DNA of 63,293 nucleotides from Gamarada debralockiae (Eukaryota > Ascomycota > Leotiomycetes > Helotiales > Hyphodiscaceae). Location of the stretch: the NCBI GenBank assembly GCA_002803225.1, contig NXFV01000165.1, positions 1 through 63,293 of the forward strand. Direction: 5' to 3'. A program made the translations under genes and the position numbers. A model generated the notes under the pieces. That model ran no database searches. It had not been told where the DNA came from and saw only the letters and a program-made list of their open reading frames with translations. Shown here one piece after another: positions 1 to 9,013 of this stretch (the first letter of the stretch is position 1; each line of letters opens with the position of its first letter).

Positions 1-1115
1 CGCACAAGGGATAATCCAATCTAAAAGGATCACCTTACAGGATTATCTTATAGTATCACCTCTCACCCCGACCGTCGTAGTCGTGTAGAGACGGACGCCG
101 TAAATCAGAGGCGGAATTTGGATGCATGAATGAAGCCATTCCATTATATGATTAAGATTAAGATATTGTTTACGAGTATGAAAGAGGCAGGTGTTACGGA
201 TAGAGACAGCTGACTCCATTCAGAGTCTGTGTGAGGGTTCCTGGCCAACATAAAGGATCATGACTCCTTTTGGTGAGACGCAGATCCATGTCGCTAGCTC
301 TTTCCTAGCAGGTTACACAGGATAGAGTTTTTAAATAGTCGCATCATGCGACCCGCATGGCCTATTGTATTGATCGGTCTCGCGGTGGACAAAAAGAGCT
401 CGCTTACATGCAATCCTCCTGAAGGAGCTGCAATGATAGCGCTGACACCAAGCTGTGCCCTACCAACGCCGCGTCGGATGGATGCGCCGCAGTATATTAT
501 ACGAAGCTCTTGATCTTGTGAGAGTAAGCTAGCATTGGATGCCTAGTGGAGGATGAATAGATGGCTCTGTCCTCATGACCTAATATATAGGACCCTGTTT
601 TTATAATTAATGCACACCAAGCTGTGCCTCACCAAGTTGGTAGCGCCGCAGATATACGAAGCTCTTAATCTTGAGAGAGTTGTAACCATGCAATACCGAA
701 GTTTTGCGGGTGTAAGGGTACAACTACTGATCCTAGGGGCCAAGCATTGGATGCCTAGTTGATGATGAAGAGATAGCTCTGTCCTGATGACTTAATATAT
801 AGGACCTTGTTTTTGATGATTAATGCACATCCGGCTGAGCTTTACGAAGACTTTTCTATAAAGACCGGACCGAAATCTCTCGAGCAAGCTGTTCACTATC
901 CTTCCTTCAGAGAACTGAACATACTATCTACTTGCCCTTACATATCTACCTACCTCGGCACCATCTACCAGCGCTCATCAATCTTCATCAATCTTCATCA
1001 AATCAATCTTCATCAATCCTCACCAAGTAAGACCCTCCCTCAGCCCAGGTCCGCAACTTGCAAGTGTATCACTCGCCGTTCCAGTTGCTGACTTTGTTCC
1101 AAAACAGCCGCCAAC
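1..1115. other. Intergenic region with degenerate tandem repeat
   Basis: No gene is recognisable here. A degenerate tandem duplication covers about 449-830: the words around 'accaagctgtgcc' recur at 449 and 612, and 'agcattggatgcctag' recurs at 531 and 742, so one copy carries roughly 50 extra bases. Just before the secreted-protein gene at 1116, a TCATCAATCT-type short repeat (about 976-1022) would lie in its 5' leader or promoter. Confidence 0.5.
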
Positions 1116-1469
1116 ATGTTTGCCCACTCCACCATCCTCGGCGCCATTGTCGGCTTTGCCCTCCTCGCCGGTCCGGCTGCCGCCCTTGCTGTGCCCGCGG
1201 CGGACGACTCGACACACGCACTTCAGGCCCTCCAGGCCAGGGCGTATATCAGCGGCATCGATATACAATTGGCCTGTAGCCAGCAGTGGGGAAGTAACTG
1301 GGTTGCTGACAAAACCGGGAGCACCTGCGATGATTGGAAGTGTGTGAGCCAAAGCGGACAGCTGCAGGGTCTCAATCTCGACTTGTATTGCACCAGGAAT
1401 TATGGCAGCAATGCTTATGCCACGTGCAGTGGTGGCGTTTATAACTGGGAGTGCGATGATCGCTCTTGA
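1116..1469 (+). CDS. Small secreted six-cysteine protein with internal repeat
   Basis: A 117-residue protein in a single exon. The first 25 residues form a signal peptide (hydrophobic ILGAIVGFALLAGPAAALA), followed by a short Ala/Asp/Gln spacer to about residue 43. The mature part has six cysteines and two related halves, residues 48-76 and 87-113. Each half follows the pattern hydrophobic-D-hydrophobic, one residue, L, then Cys, a GSN motif, and a closing Trp-x-Cys (DWKC and YNWEC). A similar YGSxAYA...W-x-C module occurs in small secreted microbial proteins from memory, but I cannot name a Pfam family. Location is inferred to be extracellular; an effector or lectin-like role is speculation. 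Start: first ATG with a signal peptide, in context CCAACATG. Confidence 0.75.
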   Translation: MFAHSTILGAIVGFALLAGPAAALAVPAADDSTHALQALQARAYISGIDIQLACSQQWGSNWVADKTGSTCDDWKCVSQSGQLQGLNLDLYCTRNYGSNAYATCSGGVYNWECDDRS

Positions 1470-2543
1470 GAAGCCCTTGATCGGCGCGCCAGGCTTGATA
1501 GGCCTGTCATTGGGAAGGATGCTCTGAGAAGTAGTATTCGTTTCTGTTTGGATGGGAGAGCGTATTAGGCTCTGTCTTTTAAGTCTGTCTTTTGAGTAAC
1601 TTGAAAAATCAAAAAAATCTTTCGGTGGACATACCTAGATAACTGCTTCCACTGAGGATTAAACTGAGAACTTTCCATTTGCGCCGTGGGGGATTCACTG
1701 TAGTGTTGTTGATGTCTCGCCGTCCGTATATAAACTCAACCAAGTGAGAATTGGCGGTCGGGCACTAACTAACTACCTTGGGGCCTGTCTGGCTCGTTCT
1801 CGCACTTTTGATTGAGCGAAAATGTGCACTTTAGAAAATGCGTTGAAGCGGTTTTCGCACTTTTTTGGTCTTACAAGCGTCTGGCTCGCACCCCTGAAAA
1901 TGCTTGTGTAACCTACCAAACAAGCGAGACGCCCCTAGTACAGTCAAACTTGGTCATTACGGAACAACAAATCAGAGGGTTTCATTCCGATATCACAAAG
2001 GATTCCGGTAAAGCAAGGGCGTCCTGCCAGGCTTTCAGGCCAAAATCCTAAGTTTGTCAAGGAATTCTACTGTATGGCCTGAAAATAGGGGCAAAATACC
2101 TATATCTTAAGGCTTCCAACCTATTTTACATACCTTATTGTATCGGAATACATACAAAATTCTCACAATTTGATTCCGGAATAGCTTATAACAAGGTTTT
2201 CTGATATAGCCACCTAAAATTTGACGAATCCGGAGTCTCTCGCCGATATAATAAGGATTCCGATATGAACCAATCCGTAATGACCAAGTTTGACTGTAGT
2301 TATACCACTACGGAAACGATTGAACGAAATATAAAGTACGTTCTCACTTGCATATGATCGGTGTAGGGTTAAAAGTCAGGGTTCTTTCGTATAGCGGGGG
2401 GTTCGTGTGGCGGGGGAGTACACGTATCTCTCAGCGCCGTTCTCACTTTGTCGAGTTTATAGGATTACGGGATCATCCACCTCGCAAGTACACGTGCAAG
2501 AGGCAGGTAATTACAGTCAATTTGTGATTGGAAATCATTGGCT
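1470..2543. other. Intergenic region containing a MITE
   Basis: No conserved protein is seen between the secreted-protein gene and the 3' end of the sedolisin. The stretch holds an inverted-repeat element (1941-2296, listed separately). The short reading frames here have no recognisable motif. Confidence 0.5.
1941..2296. mobile_element. MITE with perfect 23-bp terminal inverted repeats and TA target duplication
   Basis: The left end begins CAGTCAAACTTGGTCATTAC (positions 1941-1960 of a 23-bp repeat). The exact reverse complement occupies 2274-2296. The dinucleotide TA flanks both sides (1939-1940 and 2297-2298). At 356 bp with no coding capacity this is a non-autonomous element. The CAG start and TA duplication are typical of the Tc1/mariner/Fot1 superfamily, so a related transposase elsewhere in the genome would have moved it. 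Perfect terminal repeats suggest a fairly recent insertion. Confidence 0.85.
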
Positions 2544-2669
2544 GTTCAAAACGACAACGATTTACGGCAAACCCATCAACACCCCCCGTCAACCTCTCCA
2601 AAGGCCGTTCAAAATGACAACGATTTACGGCAATCCCGTAAACACCCCCCTCAACCTCTCAAAATCCGG
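2544..2669. repeat. 63-bp tandem duplication at the sedolisin 3' end
   Basis: Two copies (2544-2606 and 2607-2669) with a period of 63 bp share GTTCAAAA-GACAACGATTTACGGCAA and the following C-rich part with only a few mismatches. The stop codon of the sedolisin gene (2625-2627, read on minus) lies in the inner copy, so its last 14 residues are within the duplicated unit and the outer copy is non-coding. Confidence 0.8.
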
Positions 2670-4633
2670 CGCCCCTAACCCAGTGACGGCATCCCACCCC
2701 TCGGCCGCTCTGAAGGCCTCCGCTACACCACACCCCTCATTAGCCCCCTCCTTCACATCCTCGAAGATCTCCTCGTGTCGATACAGCACGGGATTCACAA
2801 ACCCGACCGTCCCCTTGCCCTCGCGCAGCCTCTCATTGTTGATCCGCGCCAGCATCGCCGCAAACACGGGCGTCGACGCCGACGTGCCGTCGATGGTGTA
2901 CAGGCCCCCGGCGTAGACGACGAGGTAGTTGGACGCAAGGAGCGCCACGTCCGGGTATCCCCTGCCGCCGGCGTTGAAGTGCGTTGCGAATGGCGCGGTG
3001 TGGTTCTGCTGCGCGGCGAGATATGATGATATGTCTTTGGCCTGGTATTCGGGCGTGGAAAAGACGCGGCTGAAGCCCCCGCCCGAGGTGCTCGCGCCCC
3101 TCCCGGTCGAGGTGTTGTCTCCGGCGACGCGGTAGGCCTGCTGTGGAGGGAATAAAGGGGTGGACTGGTTCCAGGCTGTCGGTGTGCCATTGGTGAGTGG
3201 TGCGAGGGAGGTGCCGCCGACGGCTGTGACCCATGGGCATGAGGCCGGGAAGGCGCTGCTGAAGTCGAAGTGGCTGGTTCCATTTCCTATTCCTGGGAGG
3301 CCGGTCGAGGGGTCGAGGCACTGCGAGCGCTGGTCGGCCACGCCCCAGTCGCCGGTGGCGGCAACGACGCTGACGCCCTGCAGGCCGAGCTTGAGGAACT
3401 CGAGGCATTGCTGCTCGAGGTAGCCGGGCGGGAAGTCGGCTTCGTTCAAGACGTAGGAGATGGAGATGACGCTTGGCGGGGCGGCGACGCCGCAGTCGGT
3501 GGTCTTGTTGTAGCCGCCGGTGTGCGACGCGTTCTGCATGATGGTTATGTCAGTCAGCTTGATGGAAAGTGGGAGTCACCGGACTGGATCTGACATACCG
3601 GATATGTGTGGTCAAACTGGGGGTCGAGGGCATCGCAGTCGGATGCATCCAAAGCGGCGAGCATATTATTGAGATCGCCACTGGTGAAGTAGTCGCCGAC
3701 CTGGATGTCGATGACTGGCTGGGGATGCGTCAGCGCCATGGCGTACTCAAAGTCCACGGAGGGCTCGGCGTTGAAGGCAAAGCCAGTGTAGTTGGACTGC
3801 ATGTAGCCGCCGTTGACGGGCAGGACGACGGGGCGGCTGCCGACGAGCTGGGGCTCGAAGCGGGAGAAGAAGAGGTCGAGATCGTTGGGGAGCCAGGTCA
3901 TCCACGATATCTCGTAGATGCCAAACGAGTTGTTGGGATGCGGTTCCATATGGTTATGGGGGATGTGGTACAGCAACCGGAGGCATTCTGGTGTCATGTA
4001 CTTGAGGCAGTTGACATTGGTCCCGTTGTCCGCTGCGACCCCCTTTTTACTCCGTGTCGGCTTCGTCCGCCCGAGATCAGTGGGCCAGGTTGGCTCGATG
4101 AAGTTGATGCTGTCTATCACCGAGTCAGGAATGCTGTATTCCTCGACAGCGAGCTGTGGTTCGTGACCGGACCGTGTCTGGTCGTGGAACTCATGATAGT
4201 GAGTGTTGAGCAGCAGCTCGGCGTCCCGGACATTGGGGGTCAAGAAGATGTGGTTCCGGTCCCGGGACACTCGCAGACTTGACCGAGGGATCCCAGACTG
4301 GTTGAGCCAGGCTACAATCTCTTGGATGGTGTCTGACGTCGGGGCAAAGTGCAATTCCACTCTGGCAGCGCTCCAGTGTTTCCCGTAATCAACTGAGGCG
4401 GGATCGGATGTCCTGTAGAGATGTTGCGCAGCATTGGCTACTGTTGACTCGGAAGCAGCAATGGAAATATGCATGGAGATCCTGCGGTTCCTGTCCACCC
4501 TTGCCCCTCGGATCCAGCGAGAAACCCCCGGCCGTTGGTGAGCAGTGAATACAAGGGCATTCGTGAGGGTGAAGAGTACAAAGGCGGTAAATACCAGTGA
4601 AAGCTGCCAACTGGAAGTTCCGAGTCGTTGCAT
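2625..4633 (-). CDS. Sedolisin (S53) tripeptidyl-peptidase-like protease, secreted
   Basis: Two exons, 3599-4633 and 2625-3533, joined across a 65-bp intron (GTATGT...CATGCAG), give 647 residues, a normal length for a fungal prepro-sedolisin. A signal anchor/peptide covers about residues 8-30 and a pro-kumamolisin region about 40-190. The S53 catalytic residues are visible: Glu290 and Asp294 (AEPSVDFEYAMAL), the oxyanion Asp407 (ATGDWGV) and the nucleophile Ser563 in DGTSAS. The C-terminal calcium-site region is present (GWDAVTGLGAPDF). It would be secreted and self-activating at acid pH, taking tripeptides from protein N-termini; an endopeptidase role is also possible in this family. The promoter carries a 134-bp tandem repeat. 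The gene looks intact. Confidence 0.92.
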
Positions 4634-4692
4634 ATTGGCTGGTCACGGTATCAAGATGCCTCAGGATGCGTGTTTTGGCTTGTCGGAAGATC

Positions 4693-4980
4693 AATAAAAT
4701 GTAATCACCAGATTTCAATACAGTACGGCAAGACCTCTAAGAAACGGGTATAAGTACTCCGCGCTTAGCGGCGTACCAATATAAGTCAGAGGCAAAGTTG
4801 AACAAAAGGCGGCGCGGTCTGTGGCCATTAATAAACAATCACCAGATTTCGATACAGTACGACAAGACCTCCAATATACGAGTACAAGTACAAGTACTCC
4901 GCCCCCTCAGCGGCGTAGTAATATAAGTGATAAGCAAGTTTGAAACAAAAAACGGCGCGGTCTGCGGTCATCAATGCGGC
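4693..4980. repeat. Tandem duplication (about 134 bp) in the sedolisin promoter
   Basis: The word 'aatcaccagattt' followed by 'atacagtacg' occurs at 4703 and 4837. The similarity continues through 'agtactccg', 'agcggcgta', and 'cggcgcggtctg' in both copies. The two units lie 70-340 bp upstream of the sedolisin start codon, so they duplicate possible promoter elements. Confidence 0.7.
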
Positions 4981-5508
4981 GTAAAGAAAGTGGCCGCCTA
5001 GGCCATATATTAAATATTTAAAAACGAGGCTAAGAGAGTCTGGATTTAATTAAACAGCTTACATAGGGAACCACTAAAAGCTGTTTTAATTATTAAAGAG
5101 ACAAGGCTGCAATCCTTCAACTTATCATAATATTAATAATATATAAGTACCAGGTTATAAACAATTTAAAGGATTGTGCTTATTAACGAGGTAACCTCAT
5201 CTGACTGTATTATCGCAAATCTGCCTTTCTGCTCATTTCTGAGGTCCTTGAATGGGCAGTGTTTTCAAGTTAGTATCACGGTTGCTATAGGCAGGCTGTA
5301 AAGGATACGAGTATTGCGTAGGTACCTACCCACCTAGGTAAAGCTTACCTAGACACACGAGTATTTAATATCTGATCACATTCGCCCAATTTCGAGCTTC
5401 TCATTTCTACTACCATCAGCTTTTCTTGCATCCTACCTTTAAGTTGAATTCATTATCAAATCTCCCACCTTCCAGTATCAACTTACTCCAAAGCCCTCAA
5501 GCTCCAAA
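4981..5508. other. AT-rich intergenic stretch with inverted repeats
   Basis: AT-rich sequence between divergently arranged genes. TTAATTAAACAGCTT (about 5046) pairs with AAGCTGTTTTAATTA (about 5079) to make a hairpin. A second imperfect pair, GCAATCCTT (about 5109) and AAGGATTGTGC (about 5168), surrounds an AT-rich core. These may be remnants of a small inverted-repeat element. The last 150 bp is the promoter/leader of the gene at 5509. Confidence 0.4.
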
Positions 5509-5864
5509 ATGCAGTTCTTCGCCCTTCTTCCCTTTCTTGCCGCGATCGCCACAGCGATGCCCTATGGTAGCCAACACCAAGCCGAAAATTCGCTTGTCGA
5601 GCGTGTAAGTTCTCGCCGTCCTCATTGGGTAACTATCGGCTTTTAACTAATCGGTCATGTGTAGGGTCGAAGCCCGGTATGATACCTTCGACAACTTACC
5701 GTAGTGTTGACACTGATACTTGCGAATACTAGACATTCTGCGTAGCTCTTTGTACCGCATTCTGCGCCAATAGCGCTGACCCTGGGTGTTATGATCGCTG
5801 TATGGATGGTTGTAATCAAGCTGCTGTTCCTGGCGAGCCTGTCGATCCAAACCAGCTGGGATAG
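5509..5864 (+). CDS. Small secreted protein with mirrored CX3CX3C motifs
   Basis: A three-exon model: 5509-5604, 5665-5676 (12 nt) and 5733-5864. It encodes 79 residues; skipping the 12-nt exon keeps the frame and gives 75. Donors are GTAAGT and GTATGA, acceptors TGTAG and ACTAG. Exon 1 encodes a signal peptide (MQFFALLPFLAAIATAM). Exon 3 holds six cysteines arranged as CVALCTAFC and CYDRCMDGC, two CX3CX3C clusters ten residues apart, followed by an acidic/Pro tail. This suggests a disulfide-linked helical hairpin. No named family is recognised. An apoplastic effector-like or antimicrobial role is only inference. It was too fragmented for simple ORF finding; splicing is inferred from frame and signals. 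Confidence 0.65.
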
Positions 5865-6037
5865 TAAATAGGCGTATCAACCTCCCTTGCGCCTGTACGC
5901 AGGATAGCACTATGTGTGGCGGGATAGGGAGATAGTGTGGCCTCGGAATACAAAGTTAGGCATTAAGGTCTAAGGAACTTGGAGGAATAACTGTCTTTAT
6001 TGAATAGTACTATGGAATTCAATCAACCCGCTATTAT

Positions 6038-6180
6038 TGTTAGGATTTCGTGATTTGATGATATAATTGATAGTGTTGATGATGGAAGTAATGATTATTA
6101 TAGTAAGAGTAAGAGCTGAAAACGCTCTGCTTTATAGCGTGACAGCTGACTAAGCACCATAAAACACGCTAGTTCTAACA
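6038..6180. mobile_element. Possible solo LTR
   Basis: The segment begins TGTTAGGATTTCG and ends TAGTTCTAACA, giving TG...CA ends and an imperfect terminal inverted repeat (TGTTAGGA / TTCTAACA). At 143 bp it matches short Copia-type LTRs. No target-site duplication is visible at the borders, so this is tentative. Confidence 0.35.
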
Positions 6181-6344
6181 CTCCCCTATGCGCAGAAAGC
6201 TATCCAAAACAGGCCCAAAACGAGGATATACTCCGAAAATTCTCTTCCTTCAAACTCTCCCCAGAGCACCCGTGCTCCCGCATCCCCTAGCTCCCACGTG
6301 GTTGCCCAGGCCTCATTAACTCCAGCAATGAGACTCCTCTCATA

Positions 6345-6712
6345 CAGTAGAACCTCGATATAAGAATCCTCTAGATAAGAATACCTGACTATATTCTTAT
6401 GGTTTCAGGGTCCCGATTTTTTTATAGAGTCCTGTTCGGGATCCTTAGGAGCCTCTTTGGGCTTCTAGGAATAATCATCAAAACTTGATAAAAATAACAT
6501 AATGCACGCCCTAAGCCAACATCTAGCCTCATCAGTTAAGTGGGTACTGCTCAGGTTGCTCAGGAGCTGTGTTGGATATTGAAGAGCCCAGAAGCTTCTA
6601 GTAGAGGGGTGACAAATCCAGTGGCAAATAAGTATAACTAGAACCTTCGGTATGAGTCATACTAGGTGGCAAATATAGGGTTCCAAGTGTATATATAGAG
6701 CACTTCCTACTG
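6345..6712. mobile_element. Degenerate TA-flanked inverted-repeat element (MITE-like)
   Basis: The left end starts CAGTAGAACCTCGATATAAG right after TA (6343-6344). The right end, read in reverse, starts CAGTAGGAAGTGCTCTATAT and is followed by TA (6713-6714). Only CAGTAG plus scattered positions match. The left sequence resembles pogo/Fot1-type ends. At 368 bp and with no coding capacity it is probably an old non-autonomous copy. Confidence 0.4.
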
Positions 6713-6795
6713 TAGAATTAATAGATCATCACTGAAAAACCAACAAGCTGCTCAGGGACTACTCAGGTTGCTCAGACAGCTCAGGTGAGCTGGCT

Positions 6796-6829
6796 GAGCC
6801 GAGGGTGAGCCGAGGGTGAGCCGAGGGTG
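6796..6829. repeat. Three tandem copies of GAGCCGAGGGT
   Basis: An 11-bp unit is repeated three times without mismatch, starting at 6796, 6807 and 6818. It is preceded by GCTCAGG-rich sequence that also occurs near 54370. Confidence 0.8.
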
Positions 6830-7859
6830 ATTAGCGCCTGAGTAGAAGCGGCCATGCTTACCAACCGAATGTAGAACGAAAATTGAAGGATTAGAGTTCA
6901 ACTACCAATGCAAACTTAGCACAAGGGCGGAAGTATTAGGTGGGACTAATAAGAATCGACAAATGGCAACTCAAGGAAGAATTAAACAAGAAGCATCGGG
7001 TGATAGTAAGTCGGTTTGGTAGCATAGATGTCTTACATGCGAGCAGTGAATAAACTACGTGCAAAAAGGGCGAGTAAAAAATAATCCTGCGTTCCTGCAC
7101 TCATGTGGAGAACTTGCCGGCCCTCTTCGACGAACCAATCAAGCAGAGTTTTTAAGAGAGTACACCTTATTCCTTTTGTTTTTCCAGTTAAAATGGAACT
7201 TCGAATAAAAGTTGACGGATTGAATAATGGATACAACACGTGATAACAGGCCAATACCCCGATAACCACGTTTTGTAACAGCTAATAAATGAAACAGATT
7301 TTGAAGAGCAAAGTCATGTCCTGAATAGAAGGAGCGACGGCAAAGAATTTTCAATTCCGAGCCAAATATAGAACATGTGAGTGGAGGGGAAGAGTGAAAG
7401 ACGCAAGAATGAAACTTACGGTGCGGCAGTGACAGTAACAGTGCTGACGGCAAAATTTGTATGTGCAGTGCCACCACTTAAGCATACGCCAGACCCACAG
7501 CTCATGGGACCCTATGGGTCCTAAGTATGATCTGGTTCGTCTGGCCAATGTACGTTCGCGTCAGCCTGGATGTCGTCGGTGTCTCTCACTTCTCATATTT
7601 TCTGATAGGATCATTCGTACTTGAAACAACCAACTCAACCTTTGATGTTCGGTTGCACAGGCATTTTTCCTGATGTCACACAGAAGGTATTTATGTTTGA
7701 GTTTCTGCCCTTTGGGGTATGCCTATGTCAAGTGTTCGTTGGTCTTGGATTGTGCGTTCTCCTACCTCAAGCGATATGCGAAGCCAAGAAGACTTCGATT
7801 TAGCGGTGGTTGAGGTCGTTCGAATGGAGTGTGTTCGGATGTTCACCAAGACAATGGGA

Positions 7860-8497
7860 TATTCTTGAAACCTCACAAATCATGCTGATCGGCGGCTCAG
7901 AAACTACTGTGACTCTCCTCTCCGGCGTCACACACTATCTTCTCACCAACCTTTCCAAGCTGCTTTCGAGAGTGATGCTGACATCACCATGGCCTCTGTC
8001 TCCGAGCTTCACTAATGCCTCGCCGTCCTCAACGAAGGTTTGAGAATGTATCCTCCCGTTCCCAGAAGTCTCCGTCATATTTCTTCTCTTGAAGGCCGTA
8101 TAGTTGGTGGAGTCTTCATTCGCGGCGGCATGTTCGTTGCCGGTGGCCTTTGGGCTATTGATCTTTCTGCAAGTAATTTTAAGCGTGCAGATGAGTTTAT
8201 CCCTGAGCGTCGGATGGGTGATGTTGAGTTTGAGAGTGACAACAGCAAGGTCATTCAAATAAGTTCATTCGCTCACATTCGATGAACCTTTCTAACATAC
8301 TGAAGGCTTTCTCTGTCGGTCCCCGCAACTGCCTTGGTAAGTATTTGGCATACATCGAAATGTGTCTCATCCTTGCTCATATTATCTTCAACTTCGACCT
8401 CAAACTTGTCGAGAAGGACAAGGATTGGATGCAGGGTAGGAAGTGTATGGTTTCTGGGAGAAACCTGACTTGATAGTCAGGCTTACTCCTGTCGGTG
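7860..8497 (+). pseudogene. Cytochrome P450 relic (C-terminal half)
   Basis: Ordered P450 landmarks are present but in broken frames. There is an I-helix-like segment (GGSETTVTLLSG, about 7893), a K-helix ExxR (NEGLRMYPPVP, about 8032), a substrate-loop/PERF-like stretch (ADEFIPERR, about 8191) and the haem-binding loop FSVGPRNCLG (about 8310). The last strand, KPDLIVRLTPV, is readable only after a further frame change near 8450. Lesions seen: a frame change near 7950, an in-frame TAA at 8013, and the C-terminal shift. The N-terminal half and membrane anchor are not recognisable. An active enzyme would have been a haem monooxygenase of the endoplasmic reticulum; this copy cannot be functional as it stands. 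Confidence 0.8.
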
Positions 8498-9013
8498 GTC
8501 AGTTAGTGGGTTCGAACTTTGATATTGCTGGAGTAAGGAGTACTGATGGCTGGATTTCTTTGGGGTATTGATGAGTTGGGATGTTCTCATTGCTTTGTGT
8601 ATTGAAGGATTCTTGTTGGTGGTTCCTGAGGGCGTTCTAAACTTGATATCCTGGAGTACTGAATTGCTGCATTGCCTTGTCGTATTGATGGGATCGAAGA
8701 GAAGGTATGAATCCGTAATCGGAGCATATATAGCTAAGTCGTTGAATACAATTGAACGATCACGCAACCGAATTACTCATGAGAATTCAAAGATCAAGAG
8801 ATACAATCTGGATGAAGCCCACTGGTGCAGCATCCAAATCACTCATTGCAGGTAAACGACTCGTTGAAAATTCATTCAAGTGATATCAGCCAACGCCATC
8901 CCTGGCATCATAATCATACAATCGCTGAACAGACCTCAATAATTCACAACCCCAAAACAAAGCTACCTTTATCTCATTCCACGAAGCCTTCACCCCTTGT
9001 GAACGATTCGTCA
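8498..9013. other. Intergenic region, nothing recognised
   Basis: Between the P450 relic and the 3' end of the F-box/LRR gene I see no conserved motif, RNA gene or repeat. Confidence 0.4.

Larger units (their letters stand above)
5865..7859. other. Intergenic region with element relics
   Basis: No intact gene. It contains a possible solo LTR (6038-6180), a degenerate TA-flanked inverted-repeat element (6345-6712), and a GAGCCGAGGGT triplicate at 6796-6829 amid GCTCAGG-rich sequence. 7000-7800 shows short unrelated reading frames only. Part of 7600-7850 could be the eroded N-terminal half of the P450 relic that follows. Confidence 0.4.

Noticed and set aside
2407..2916. 169-codon plus-strand frame at the sedolisin 3' end
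   Set aside because: It overlaps the coding strand of the sedolisin and reads through the tandem duplication; low-complexity composition, no domain.
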